From positions 3,178,501-3,242,500 of the forward strand of contig NZ_CP115960.1 in NCBI RefSeq assembly GCF_027941955.1: a stretch of 64,000 nucleotides of DNA, written 5' to 3'. Positions within the stretch are counted from its first letter, which is position 1. Each line of letters begins with the position of its first letter. The stretch is from Sphingomonas sp. 7/4-4. Its GTDB lineage: Bacteria > Pseudomonadota > Alphaproteobacteria > Sphingomonadales > Sphingomonadaceae. The position numbers and the translations under genes were made by a program. Under the pieces are notes generated by a model. That model was not told the origin of the DNA. It saw only the letters and a program-made list of their open reading frames with translations, and did not search any database. Shown piece by piece: positions 1 to 7,996 of the stretch.

Positions 1-387
1 GAGCGCGTGTTCGATGCCTGGCTCGATCCCGCCGATGCCGTGCGCTTCCTGTTCGCCACGCCGGACGGCGAGATGATCCGCTGCGAGATCGATCCCCGTG
101 TCGGCGGCGGCTTCACGCTTACCGAGCGTCGTCCCGGCGGCGATGCCGAGCATCGCGGCCGCTATCTCGAAATCGATCGCCCGCGCCGCCTCGTCTTCCT
201 GTTCGCCGCCGACCCCGCGGAGGAAGGCGAATGGACCCGCGTCTCGATTGACATCGCCGACGTGAGCGATGGCTGCACGCTCACCCTAACCCACGAAATG
301 GACCCGCAATGGGCGGCCTATGAGGCGCAGACCCGCAAGGGCTGGACGATGATCCTCGAAAGCCTGACCCGCATATTGGAGAGCTGA
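1..387 (+). CDS. SRPBCC/AHSA1-family protein, 5' end outside window
   Basis: This is the C-terminal part of a START-like (SRPBCC, AHSA1-type) helix-grip protein. The frame is open to the left edge, with Glu-Arg encoded before the first GTG at position 7, so the true start lies outside the window. The visible part opens with the family-like segment VFDAWLDP and ends with the long C-terminal helix (GWTMILESL) that caps the ligand cavity. The ligand is not predictable from sequence. The stop codon is followed one base later by a second SRPBCC gene, so the two are almost certainly one transcript. In many bacteria such pairs follow an ArsR-type regulator, which would lie outside this window. Confidence 0.8.
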   Translation, partial: ERVFDAWLDPADAVRFLFATPDGEMIRCEIDPRVGGGFTLTERRPGGDAEHRGRYLEIDRPRRLVFLFAADPAEEGEWTRVSIDIADVSDGCTLTLTHEMDPQWAAYEAQTRKGWTMILESLTRILES

Positions 388-388
388 A

Positions 389-910
389 ATGGCTGACACG
401 ATTACTGCAGAAACGCTGCGCTTCGAGCGCGATCTCGCCGCGCCGATCGAGACGGTATGGCAATATCTGGTCGATCCCGAACTGCGCGCGCGCTGGTTCA
501 TGGGCGGGCCGACCGAGCTGCACGAAGGCGGCGCAATCGGCATGACGATGCGGCACGGCAACCTTGCCGACGAGCCTGATCCGATGCCCGAACGCTATGC
601 GCCCTATGACGGCAAGGCGTGGAGCGAGACGATCACCAAGCTCGAACCACCCCGGCTGATCGCCTTCACCTGGTCGGGCGGCGAGGCGGGCGAAGTGACG
701 ATCGAGCTGGATCGCATCGGCAATGACCGCACCCGCCTGACGCTCACCCATGCCGGTCTGCGCGGCGCCGACGATGCGCGCAATTTCGGCGGCGGCTGGG
801 GCTCGCATCTCGCCGTGCTCGAACGTCGGCTGGAGGGCAAGCACATCGCCAGTTTCTGGGCATTGCACGCCCAGGCGGAGGCTGCGGCGGCGCGCGCGCT
901 GGGGCTATAA
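389..910 (+). CDS. SRPBCC domain-containing protein
   Basis: A 173-residue START-like protein of the AHSA1/SRPBCC superfamily. The opening segment (LRFERDLAAPIETVWQYLVDPELRARW) has the typical first strand and helix of the fold. The central GKAWSETITKLEPPRLIAFTW and C-terminal GGGWGSHLAVLERRL segments also fit. The ATG at 389 follows the upstream stop by one base, implying translational coupling with the first SRPBCC gene. The fold predicts binding of a hydrophobic small molecule, but nothing here identifies it. Downstream lies a palindromic repeat and then the convergent thiolase gene. Confidence 0.8.
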   Translation: MADTITAETLRFERDLAAPIETVWQYLVDPELRARWFMGGPTELHEGGAIGMTMRHGNLADEPDPMPERYAPYDGKAWSETITKLEPPRLIAFTWSGGEAGEVTIELDRIGNDRTRLTLTHAGLRGADDARNFGGGWGSHLAVLERRLEGKHIASFWALHAQAEAAAARALGL

Positions 911-911
911 C

Positions 912-991
912 CGTCACCCCGGCGAAAGCCGGGGCCCAGAGCTTCAGGCGATGGATGTGGGGCTCGGGTCCCGGCTTTCGCCGGGATGACG
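912..991. repeat. Palindromic repeat family A, copy 1
   Basis: An 80 bp inverted-repeat element with outer arms CGTCACCCCGGCGAAAGCCG and CCCGGCTTTCGCCGGGATGACG around a variable centre. It lies between two convergent genes, a common place for REP-like elements, and could form a long hairpin acting as a terminator or mRNA stabiliser. Related copies are at 17913, 32008 and 48032. Confidence 0.85.
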
Positions 992-996
992 AGCTA

Positions 997-2190
997 TCAG
1001 ATGATCTCGAACAGGCCGGCGGCGCCCATGCCGCCGGCCGTGCACATCGATACGACGACATAGCGCACGCCGCGCTTGTGGCCCTCGATCAGTGCGTGGC
1101 CCACCAGCCGGCTCCCGGTCATCCCGAACGGATGGCCGACTGCGATCGCGCCGCCATTGACGTTGAGCTTGTCGGGATCGATCCCCAAAGTGTCGCGGCA
1201 ATAAAGGCATTGGCTCGCGAACGCTTCGTTGATCTCCCACAGCCCGATATCCTCGATCGCTAGCCCCGTACGCGCGAGCAGCTTGGGCACTGCGAAGACC
1301 GGGCCGATTCCCATTTCGTCGGGCTCGCATCCCGCCACCTGAAAGCCGCGATAGATGCCGAGGATCTCGCGGCCTTCGGATTCGGCGGTTTTGCGGTCCA
1401 TCAGGATCTGCGCGGCGGCGCCGTCGGAGAGCTGGCTGGCATTGCCGGCGGTGACGTTGCGACCCTCCTTCACGAACTCACCGTCTTTCCAAACCGTCTT
1501 GAGCCCCGCCAGGGCTTCGGCTGTGGTGCCCGGGCGGATGCCCTCGTCCTGCGTCACCGTGACGGTCTCACTGCCGGTGTGGTTGCCTTCCTTGTCGTAG
1601 AGCGCTTTCTGGACGGTGATCGGCACGATCTCCTCGGCGAACGCACCCTTCTCGAGACCCGCCGCGGCGCGCTGCTGGCTCATCGCGGCGAATTCGTCCT
1701 GCGCCGCGCGACTGATTCCGTAACGCTCGGCGACGATCTCGGCGGTCTCGATCATCGGGATGTACGCCGCGGGCACTTGCTCGATCACCGAGGGGTTCAC
1801 GACGCGCGGCGCGTTCTTCATCGTCAGGCTGATCGATTCCATCCCGCCCGCGAGCGCGACGTCGATCTCGTCGGTCATGATCGAGCGTGCGGCGAGTGCG
1901 ATCGCAGTCAGCCCCGAGCCGCATTTCCGATCGAGGCTGAACGCCGGGACGCTGTGCGGAATCCCCGCCGCGAACAGAGCGAGCCGCGCCATGTTGCCGC
2001 CCTGCGTCCCCCATTGATTGCCCATGCCGTAGAAGACGTCGTCGATCCGCGCTGGGTCGATCCCGGCGCGCGCCACTGCCGCGTTCATCACATGCGCGGC
2101 GAGAACCGGCGCTTCGGTATCGTTGAAATAGCCGCGCCCGGCCCTGCCGACGCCGGTGCGCGCAGTGGAAACAATGGCGGCCTCTCGCAT
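997..2190 (-). CDS. Acetyl-CoA C-acyltransferase (thiolase)
   Basis: A 397-residue thiolase of the FadA/acetyl-CoA acetyltransferase family, catalysing thiolytic cleavage of 3-ketoacyl-CoA or the reverse condensation. The nucleophilic Cys lies near residue 90 (LDRKCGSGL). The conserved His is near 353 (NGGAIAVGHPFGMTGSR), and the C-terminal catalytic Cys is near 383 (CTAGGMGAA). The start chosen is ATG at 2190 (MREAAIVSTARTGVGRA), the normal thiolase N-terminus; the same frame is open further upstream but is unlike the family there. It is followed upstream by an enoyl-CoA hydratase on the same strand, so the two probably act in one fatty-acid or related CoA-ester degradation route. Chain-length specificity cannot be read from sequence. 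Confidence 0.93.
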   Translation of the reverse strand: MREAAIVSTARTGVGRAGRGYFNDTEAPVLAAHVMNAAVARAGIDPARIDDVFYGMGNQWGTQGGNMARLALFAAGIPHSVPAFSLDRKCGSGLTAIALAARSIMTDEIDVALAGGMESISLTMKNAPRVVNPSVIEQVPAAYIPMIETAEIVAERYGISRAAQDEFAAMSQQRAAAGLEKGAFAEEIVPITVQKALYDKEGNHTGSETVTVTQDEGIRPGTTAEALAGLKTVWKDGEFVKEGRNVTAGNASQLSDGAAAQILMDRKTAESEGREILGIYRGFQVAGCEPDEMGIGPVFAVPKLLARTGLAIEDIGLWEINEAFASQCLYCRDTLGIDPDKLNVNGGAIAVGHPFGMTGSRLVGHALIEGHKRGVRYVVVSMCTAGGMGAAGLFEII

Positions 2191-2258
2191 GCTCGGGACT
2201 CGCTTTTCGAGTTTCGGGTATGTTCCCGGTCTAAAGCCGCGGCGTCCGATTGCAAGAC

Positions 2259-3038
2259 TCAGTCGGTAAAGGTCGGCGGGCGCTTCTGCATGTTGGCCAT
2301 TACGGCCTCGATCTGGTTCGGCGAGCGCAGCAAAGCGGCTTGCTCGCGGCTTTCGGCGAGCAGCACGGCGCCGGCATCGCCTTCGAGGTTCGCCAGACGC
2401 TTCGCCGCGCGCTCCGCATCGGGGTTGCGCCCGGCAATCGCATGCGCGAGCGCCATCGCTTCGGCATGCGGATCGGCGGCGATGCGCGTCACGAAGCCCA
2501 GCGCCAGCGCCTCCTTGGCGTCGAACTCGCGCGCGGTGTAGATCAGTTCGCGCAGCGCATCGTCGCGAACATTGCCGCGCCACAATGCATAGCCCGCCAT
2601 GTCGGGGACGATCCCCCATTTCATCTCCATCGCGGAGAGCCGGGCATCGGGCGTTGCGATGCGGATGTCCGCGCCGCTGGCGATTTGCAGGCCGCCGCCG
2701 AACGCGACGCCGTGGATCGCGGCGATCACGGGCACGGGCAATGTCCGCCATCCCCAGGCGACTTGCTGGAAGTCATTGGCGAGGCCGTGCGTCCGTGCCG
2801 CGAGGTCCACGCCCGATCCGGCGCCCGCCATGCTCGCCATGTCGAGCCCCGCGCAGAAGCCGCGCCCTTCGCCCGACAGCACCACTGCGCGCAGCCCGGA
2901 TGTGGCTTCGAGCTGCGCGATCGCGTCGATCAGGGCGGCGAACATCGCCGGATCGAGCGCATTGAGCTTGTCCGGCCGTGTCAGCCGGACATCGGCAACA
3001 TGATCCTCGATTGCGATGCTGACGCGCTGCTCGGTCAT
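2259..3038 (-). CDS. Crotonase/enoyl-CoA hydratase family protein
   Basis: A 259-residue crotonase-fold protein. The N-terminal region carries the LTRPDKLNALDPAMFAAL segment, the oxyanion-hole region includes GRGFCAGLDMASM, and the conserved GVAFGGGLQIASGADIRIAT lies near residues 110-130. These support hydration, isomerisation or hydrolysis of an acyl-CoA. It is co-oriented with and 68 bp upstream of the thiolase gene, suggesting consecutive steps of beta-oxidation. Its C-terminus, with SPNQIEAVMANMQKRPPTF, resembles crotonases annotated only generally, so I do not assign a specific reaction. Confidence 0.88.
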   Translation of the reverse strand: MTEQRVSIAIEDHVADVRLTRPDKLNALDPAMFAALIDAIAQLEATSGLRAVVLSGEGRGFCAGLDMASMAGAGSGVDLAARTHGLANDFQQVAWGWRTLPVPVIAAIHGVAFGGGLQIASGADIRIATPDARLSAMEMKWGIVPDMAGYALWRGNVRDDALRELIYTAREFDAKEALALGFVTRIAADPHAEAMALAHAIAGRNPDAERAAKRLANLEGDAGAVLLAESREQAALLRSPNQIEAVMANMQKRPPTFTD

Positions 3039-3086
3039 TCCGTGTCCTCTCTTCCGCCGGCACGCTACGCCAATCGGGGGTGCGGG

Positions 3087-3719
3087 TCAGCCCGCCGTGA
3101 GCCGATATCCGCGCCCCTTGTCGGTCCGCAACATCGGCACCGCGAAGCCGCGATCGAGCTTGGCGCGCAGCCGCGAGACATGGACCTCGACGACGTTGGT
3201 CCCCGGATCGAATCGCAGCCCCCAGACCGAAGCGAGCAACTCCTCGCGTCCCACGCAGCGGTCCGCCCATCGGGCAAGGTGCAGCAACAGCGCATATTCG
3301 CGCGGCAGCAAGGCGATCGTCCGGCCGTCGCGCTCCACGCGGCGCTCGACCGGATCGATCCGCAAGCCGCCGAGCGCGATCCGCGGCGGCTGGCAACGCA
3401 GCCGCGCCGCGAGCCGCGCGGCGATCTCGCCGGCGCAGGCCGGGAGCGCCACGGCATCGTCCGCTCCCGCATCCAGCGCGCCCTCGACGCTCGTGCCGCA
3501 CCCGCGGGCGAGCACCAGCATCAAAGGGCCGCGCCAGCCGTGCGCGCGCACCATCGAGACGCAGGCGGCGGGATCGCGGCCGTCGAACCCGATGATCGCC
3601 GCCTGTGCGCCGCTATCGCCCAAGGCCGCCGGCGCAATCGGCACCAGATCGAATCCGCGCGCGCCTGCCGCCCGATGGAGCTCGGGTATGTCGAGCGCGC
3701 AGGCGACGATTCCGGCCAT
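3087..3719 (-). CDS. OmpR-type winged-helix regulator with degenerate receiver
   Basis: A 210-residue regulator. The C-terminal half (about residues 115-208) is a clear OmpR/PhoB winged-helix DNA-binding domain, with LLPREYALLLHLA, the recognition-helix region NVVEVHVSRLRAKLD and the wing segment LRTDKGRGYRL. The N-terminal half has the length and rhythm of a response-regulator receiver, but I do not see the usual acidic pair near the start or the convincing Asp-Lys arrangement, so phosphorylation is doubtful. No histidine kinase is adjacent. It lies 49 bp downstream of the unknown four-gene operon on the same strand and may regulate it; that link is inference from position only. Confidence 0.8.
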   Translation of the reverse strand: MAGIVACALDIPELHRAAGARGFDLVPIAPAALGDSGAQAAIIGFDGRDPAACVSMVRAHGWRGPLMLVLARGCGTSVEGALDAGADDAVALPACAGEIAARLAARLRCQPPRIALGGLRIDPVERRVERDGRTIALLPREYALLLHLARWADRCVGREELLASVWGLRFDPGTNVVEVHVSRLRAKLDRGFAVPMLRTDKGRGYRLTAG

Positions 3720-3768
3720 GGCCGCAGCCTAGCGCGCATTCCCACCATCTCGGACTAAAACATCTCCG

Positions 3769-4659
3769 TTACGGACCATCTCGCGCCGCCAGCCGCAGCC
3801 GCGCATGGCCGGCGACATAGCGGCTGGCGGCGGATGCCGCCGCCTCGAGGAGCGCGTCCGCCTGGCTCGATTTCACCGAGGCCAAAGCGTCGAGCGCGGT
3901 CACGCGCATACGGTCGCACGGATGATGCCGGGCGAATTCCGCCGCCAGATCCTCGCCGTTGCCGAGGTGCACCGCAACGGCCAGCAATGCCTCGGCGCTG
4001 GTGCAGGTCAGCCCTTCCGCGATCACGCCGCGGCTGATGTCGAAGCGATATTGGTCGAGCCAGGGCTGGGCGGGATCGGCGCCGAGGATGTTGAGCGAGA
4101 CCGAAAAGCTGTCGGGCGGCAACTGGACGTGGATGTCGCGCCGCATCCGATAGAGCATCAATTTGCCCGGTTCGAGCCGCGAGCGCTCGACGAAGCGCAG
4201 GCGCGCATCCTCGCCGGGCACGCCCGCCAGCGCCGCCACGTCATATTCGAAATAGTCGCTCCAATAGCCCGGGCCCAGATAGCCATAGGTCAGGAACGGG
4301 AAATTATGGTCATGCGGCAGATCGTAGAAGAAGGCGCCCGGGCCGCTCGCGCGCACCACCGGGTCGGCGCGCGCCGGCCAGAAATTGGCGCGCAGCACAG
4401 TGCGGCCATTGGGCGGACGCAGCAGGAAGACCTGCGCGCCATAGCCATTGCCGCGATGCTGCGCCTCGCACCGTCCCTTGAGCTCGTCGATCGCCAGCTC
4501 GGCGAGGAACCCGGCGTTGCGGCCTAGCCGTGCGAGCAGCGGACCGAGCGTGGCGAATTCCTCTTCGTCGCGCGAATCGAACGGCGTGGAATCGAGCGCC
4601 TCGACCAGATCGTCGAGCCCGATCGCCGCCCCTGCACCCGGTTCGATCAGGCGGGGCAT
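3769..4659 (-). CDS. Unknown protein with cupin-like His motifs and HEAT-like C-terminus
   Basis: A 296-residue protein I cannot name with confidence. Residues 115-140 contain PHDHNF (His116, His118) followed by aromatic-rich sequence ending in YFEYD. A second motif near 173-190 has IHVQLP (His177) and SVSLN (Asn190). The spacing of His-x-His and a later His resembles the two cupin motifs of a metal-binding beta-barrel, which is inference. The C-terminal about 70 residues are alanine-rich paired helices like a HEAT repeat. The ATG at 4659 was chosen because it overlaps the end of the preceding gene by 13 bp, as in a coupled operon. It is the last of four tightly packed unknown genes and precedes an OmpR-type regulator. 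Confidence 0.7.
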   Translation of the reverse strand: MPRLIEPGAGAAIGLDDLVEALDSTPFDSRDEEEFATLGPLLARLGRNAGFLAELAIDELKGRCEAQHRGNGYGAQVFLLRPPNGRTVLRANFWPARADPVVRASGPGAFFYDLPHDHNFPFLTYGYLGPGYWSDYFEYDVAALAGVPGEDARLRFVERSRLEPGKLMLYRMRRDIHVQLPPDSFSVSLNILGADPAQPWLDQYRFDISRGVIAEGLTCTSAEALLAVAVHLGNGEDLAAEFARHHPCDRMRVTALDALASVKSSQADALLEAAASAASRYVAGHARLRLAARDGP

Positions 4660-5390
4660 CGCGCTGCCAGCCGCTGCTCGACGATCGGCAGCATGCACGA
4701 CGCCGCGGCCCGCACCTCGGCATGCGGATCGGCGCATGCCATCTCCGCCAGTCGGGGCGCCGCCGCCGCCGCGTCCAGCGCCAGCCATTCGCGCATCGCC
4801 GCCCAGCGCAGATGAAATCCGGGCGCATGTGTCGCGTCCTCGAAGCACGCGCTGGCATCCCCGCGCCCGGCGACGCGAAGGAAGCGCAACAGCATCTCGG
4901 TGCGCGAGGGCCGATCGTCGGCATCGGCGATGCGAAGCAACGCGCCGCTAGCGATGTCATATTCGCGCATCAGCGGCGCCGCGCCGGCGCGGATCGTCGC
5001 GACCAGCGTCACGACATCGCTTTCGGCATCGCAGATCAGCTGTGCCCGGCTGCGGCCGTCCGTGCGGTGGACCATGCCGTCCCGCAGCTGCACGGGCGCC
5101 ATCGGTGTGCAGGGCGCCGCATCGGCCGCCGCGAATTGCGGCCCCATCGGCTCGACACGCCAACGCCGCAGCCGCGCGCCGCCTGCGCGGATCGTACGCG
5201 TGACCGCCATCCTTCCGGTGAAGACGATCGTCCGGGGCGGCGGCAGCCTCGCCATCGCCGATGCGCTGGTGATGCTCGCCGCGATCGACGCCGCCGGACA
5301 GTCGAACAATATGGCGCCGGTGCGCAGCGCGTCGCGATGCGCCTTGAGCGGTGGTTCGAAAAGCGGATCCGCTGCCAGCGCCTCGGTCAA
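4647..5390 (-). CDS. Unknown protein, HEAT-repeat-like C-terminus
   Basis: A 247-residue protein of unknown function. The start is taken as TTG at 5390, which overlaps the TGA of the 68-residue gene (TTGA), a typical coupled start. Its last about 60 residues (LRWAAMREWLALDAAAAAPR, then PHAEVRAAASCMLPIVEQRL) look like paired alpha-helical HEAT repeats, which usually form protein-binding surfaces. The central part is beta-rich, with LVATIRAGAAPLMREYDI. No catalytic motif is evident. Its HEAT-like tail resembles that of the downstream partner, suggesting the two act together on one substrate or bind each other; that is inference. Confidence 0.65.
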   Translation of the reverse strand: MTEALAADPLFEPPLKAHRDALRTGAILFDCPAASIAASITSASAMARLPPPRTIVFTGRMAVTRTIRAGGARLRRWRVEPMGPQFAAADAAPCTPMAPVQLRDGMVHRTDGRSRAQLICDAESDVVTLVATIRAGAAPLMREYDIASGALLRIADADDRPSRTEMLLRFLRVAGRGDASACFEDATHAPGFHLRWAAMREWLALDAAAAAPRLAEMACADPHAEVRAAASCMLPIVEQRLAARCPA

Positions 5391-5593
5391 GGGGCGATCA
5401 GCGCCGCTGCCCAGTCGGGATCCTCCAGCAGGCGCTCGGCCCGCTCCGCCGCCCGCTCCGGCGAATCCGTGCAATCGGCGAAGGCAGTCGCCGCAGCCCG
5501 AAACGCGGTGCCTTCGCGGCACTTCCGGATCGCGGCACCCGCCTCGGCCCGCGCCGCGACGATCGCCGCGCGAGTCGCCTCGGACACGTGCAT
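5387..5593 (-). CDS. Small alanine-rich helical protein of unknown operon
   Basis: A 68-residue protein beginning MHVSEATRAAIVAARAEAG. It is almost entirely predicted helix and contains two cysteines (RKCREG near 25 and ADCTDS near 41). The ATG at 5593 is six bases upstream of the stop of the 50-residue gene, so the two overlap slightly, and its own stop overlaps the TTG start of the next gene. Tight overlap on both sides supports it as a real gene in spite of its size. I do not recognise the family. It could be a substrate, an adaptor or a small regulatory subunit of the larger proteins in the operon. Confidence 0.6.
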   Translation of the reverse strand: MHVSEATRAAIVAARAEAGAAIRKCREGTAFRAAATAFADCTDSPERAAERAERLLEDPDWAAALIAP

Positions 5594-5598
5594 GGCGC

Positions 5599-5751
5599 TC
5601 AGCCCGGCGCCATCTCGTAGATCAGCACCGCGATCCCCACGAGCATTTCGAACAGATCGTCGACGCTCGCGATCTCGCCGGCGCGCACCGCGCCGTGCAC
5701 CGCCACCTGCGTTCCCAGTTCGACGATATCGCCCAGATCGATCTGCACCAT
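5599..5751 (-). CDS. 50-residue peptide, first gene of unknown operon
   Basis: A short ORF encoding 50 residues (MVQIDLGDIVELGTQVAVHG at the N-terminus; hydrophobic stretch LFEMLVGIAVLIYEMA near the C-terminus). A good ribosome-binding site, GGGGAGG, sits six bases upstream of the ATG. Its stop lies a few bases inside the next gene. The protein is acidic overall and lacks cysteine. It might be a small membrane-associated or precursor peptide acted on by the downstream proteins, but there is no direct evidence. It is the promoter-proximal gene of the four-gene operon, 54 bp from a perfect palindrome at 5806-5825. Confidence 0.6.
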   Translation of the reverse strand: MVQIDLGDIVELGTQVAVHGAVRAGEIASVDDLFEMLVGIAVLIYEMAPG

Positions 5752-5805
5752 CTGCACCTCCCCTTGAGAAACGCCTCAGGCTAGATCGGCAGGACACGAC
5801 AGCGC

Positions 5806-5825
5806 ACGTTACAAGCGTGTAACGT
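5806..5825. promoter_or_regulatory. 20 bp palindrome, putative operator
   Basis: The sequence ACGTTACA-AGCG-TGTAACGT has perfect 8-base arms. It lies between divergent genes: the start of the unknown operon at 5751 (minus) and the PaaI thioesterase start at 5877 (plus). The position and symmetry suit a dimeric regulator binding site. A hairpin terminator is unlikely because no gene points into it and there is no T-tract. Confidence 0.5.
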
Positions 5826-5876
5826 CGGCACCGTCCATGGTTTGCGCCGGTCGACTCGCCGCGCTAGGGCGGCGGA

Positions 5877-6323
5877 ATGACCGACAGCGAGACGCCCGCG
5901 CGCGCTTTCGATCCCAAGCTCTTGTTCGGCGGCCGTTTCGGCGGGCACGGCGGGCGGCTGGGGCTCGTCTATCACGATCATGGCGACGACTGGTCCGAGC
6001 TCGCGCTCCCCTACCATGCCGATCTGATCGGCGACGAGGCCTCGGGAGTCATCGCTTCGGGGCCGATCCTCGCGCTGATGGACATGGCGACCAGCATCGG
6101 CGTCTGGCTCAAGCTCGATGCATTCAAGGCGCACGCCACGCTCGATCTGCGCATCGATTATCTCCGCCCGGCGCGGCCCGGCCACACGGTGATCGGCCGC
6201 GGCGAATGCTATCGGATCACGCGCTCGATCGCGTTCGTCCGCGGCCAGGCGCATGACGGCGACCCGAGCGATCCGCTCGCGCACGTCGCCGGCACCTTCA
6301 TGGCAGTGGAGAGCTATTGGTGA
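5877..6323 (+). CDS. PaaI-family thioesterase
   Basis: A 148-residue hotdog-fold protein of the PaaI/YbgC-like acyl-CoA thioesterase group. The central helix region carries ASGPILALMDMATSIGVW, the position where PaaI enzymes place their catalytic acid, followed by ATLDLRIDYLRPARPGHTVI, the characteristic hotdog strand pattern. The start at 5877 follows an intergenic region with a palindrome. Its stop overlaps the GTG start of a second hotdog gene, so the two are co-translated and may form a heteromer or act on related substrates. The natural acyl-CoA is unknown. Confidence 0.88.
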   Translation: MTDSETPARAFDPKLLFGGRFGGHGGRLGLVYHDHGDDWSELALPYHADLIGDEASGVIASGPILALMDMATSIGVWLKLDAFKAHATLDLRIDYLRPARPGHTVIGRGECYRITRSIAFVRGQAHDGDPSDPLAHVAGTFMAVESYW

Positions 6324-6691
6324 TCCCCTATGCCGAACTTCTGGGGCTGAGCGTCGAGCCCGGCGAAACCGCACCGACCTATGTCATGCCCTTCGTCGTC
6401 GATGTGATCGGTCGTCCGGGTTTCCTCCATGGCGGCGCGATCGGCGGTCTGCTCGAAATGGCGGCGGTCGGTGCGCTCAAGCAGGCGCTCGCGGCCGAGG
6501 GCGGCGGCCGGATCAAGCCGATCAACCTCACCGTCGATTATATGCGCGGCGGCCGCGACAAGCCGACCCGCGCGCGCGGTACCGTCACCCGGCTCGGCAC
6601 CCGCGTCGCCAATGTCGAGGCAGTGGCGTGGCAGGACGAACCCGACCGCCCGATCGCCGCGGCGCGGATGAACTATCTGATCGTGCGCTGA
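6320..6691 (+). CDS. PaaI-family thioesterase
   Basis: A 123-residue hotdog-fold thioesterase. FLHGGAIGGLLEMAAVGAL near residues 36-55 matches the PaaI central-helix signature, including the HGG preceding the helix and a Glu in it, and INLTVDYMRGGRDKPTRARG is the typical strand segment. The start is GTG at 6320, overlapping the TGA of the preceding thioesterase gene by three bases (GTGA), rather than the TTG three bases earlier. It is convergent with the sugar dehydrogenase gene, whose stop is 4 bp away. Confidence 0.88.
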   Translation: MIPYAELLGLSVEPGETAPTYVMPFVVDVIGRPGFLHGGAIGGLLEMAAVGALKQALAAEGGGRIKPINLTVDYMRGGRDKPTRARGTVTRLGTRVANVEAVAWQDEPDRPIAAARMNYLIVR

Positions 6692-6695
6692 CCGA

Positions 6696-7829
6696 TCAGT
6701 TCGCGGTCAGCTTGAGCAGCCGTCCCTGCGAGCCGTCGCCGCCGTCCTCGAGCAGCCAGATCGCGCCGTCCGGGCCTTGCTCGACTTCGCGGATGCGCGC
6801 TCCCATCGGCCATTGATCGCCCTTCTTCGCGTTGGTGCCGTCCACGTCGACGCGCACCAGCGACTGGCTCGACAGCCCGCCGATGAACAAGTCGCCCTTC
6901 CACTGCGGGAACATCGCGCCCGAATAGACGATGAGGCCGCCCGGGCTGATCACCGGGTTCCACCAGACCTTGGGTGCCTCGAAACCGTCGCCGGGTGCAT
7001 GATCGGGGATGTCGCGGCCGTCATAATGGCTGCCGTTCGATACCTTGGGATAGCCGTAATTCCTGCCCGGCAGGATCAGATTGACTTCGTCGCCGCCCTT
7101 GGGGCCCATTTCCTGCTCCCAGAGATTGCCCTTCGCGTCGAAGGCGATGCCGAGCAGGTTGCGGTGGCCGTAGGACCAGATTGCCGGATCGAAGCCCTGC
7201 GCTGCCAGCGGATTGCCCGGTGCGGGTTTGCCGTCGAGAGTCAGGCGCAAAACCTTGCCGAGCGTCGCCTTGGGGTCTTGTGCGGGATCGAACTTCTGGC
7301 GCTCGCCATTGGTGAAGAACAGATATTTGCCGTCGGGCGAGAAGGCGATGCGGCCCGAATAATGGCCATTGCCCTCGACGAACGGCGTCGCGCGGAACAG
7401 CTCGGTGATCCCGGTCAGCGCCGGCTTGCCGCCTTCGGTGCCCAGCGTGCCGCGCGCCAGCACGACGCCCTTTCCGCCCTCGCCCGCAGCCGAATAACTC
7501 AGATAGACATGCTTGCTCGTAGCGAAATCGGGCGCGAGCACCACGTCCATCAATCCGCCTTGCCCCGCCGAATCGACCGGCAAGGTCGCAATCGCCTGGC
7601 GCTGTTTGCCGTCCGCCGAGACATGGAGCAGCGTCCCTGCTTTCTCGGTGATCAGCATCGATCGATCGGGGAGGAACGTCATTGCCCAGGGCGCATCGAA
7701 ATCGGCGACCGGCGCCACCTTGAACGGAAGCGCCGCCGCCGTGGGCGTGCCGTCCTGCGCGACTGCGCCGGACAGGGAATTGCACGCGGCGAGCAGCGCC
7801 GCCGGAAGGAGCATGCGGAGCCTGGGCAT
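6696..7829 (-). CDS. PQQ-dependent aldose sugar dehydrogenase-like lipoprotein
   Basis: A 377-residue beta-propeller of the soluble glucose/aldose sugar dehydrogenase family (GSDH, YliI-like), which oxidise sugars in the periplasm with PQQ. Supporting segments are FDAPWAMTFLPDRSMLITEK near the N-terminus, IWSYGHRNLLGIAFD, LWEQEMGPKGGDEVNLI and the following GRNYGYP. The start at 7829 gives an export signal ending in LLAAC, a lipobox, so the protein is probably a lipoprotein. The frame extends 26 codons upstream, but that extension has no signal-like character. No PQQ biosynthesis genes are visible here, so the cofactor or its supply is unproven in this organism. Confidence 0.88.
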   Translation of the reverse strand: MPRLRMLLPAALLAACNSLSGAVAQDGTPTAAALPFKVAPVADFDAPWAMTFLPDRSMLITEKAGTLLHVSADGKQRQAIATLPVDSAGQGGLMDVVLAPDFATSKHVYLSYSAAGEGGKGVVLARGTLGTEGGKPALTGITELFRATPFVEGNGHYSGRIAFSPDGKYLFFTNGERQKFDPAQDPKATLGKVLRLTLDGKPAPGNPLAAQGFDPAIWSYGHRNLLGIAFDAKGNLWEQEMGPKGGDEVNLILPGRNYGYPKVSNGSHYDGRDIPDHAPGDGFEAPKVWWNPVISPGGLIVYSGAMFPQWKGDLFIGGLSSQSLVRVDVDGTNAKKGDQWPMGARIREVEQGPDGAIWLLEDGGDGSQGRLLKLTAN

Positions 7830-7996
7830 GGTTTCACCTTTGCTGTTCGAACACGCAACGCTCATCCCCCGCTTGCACTCCGCCGTCCAGATGCGACGGA
7901 CGCTCATTTCGCCTGCGTATCAATAAGTTGCGTAGAATACCCACCTTGCGCAATTTTGTTTCCAAAGACATGGTCGCCGGACTGATTCGGGGGTCC

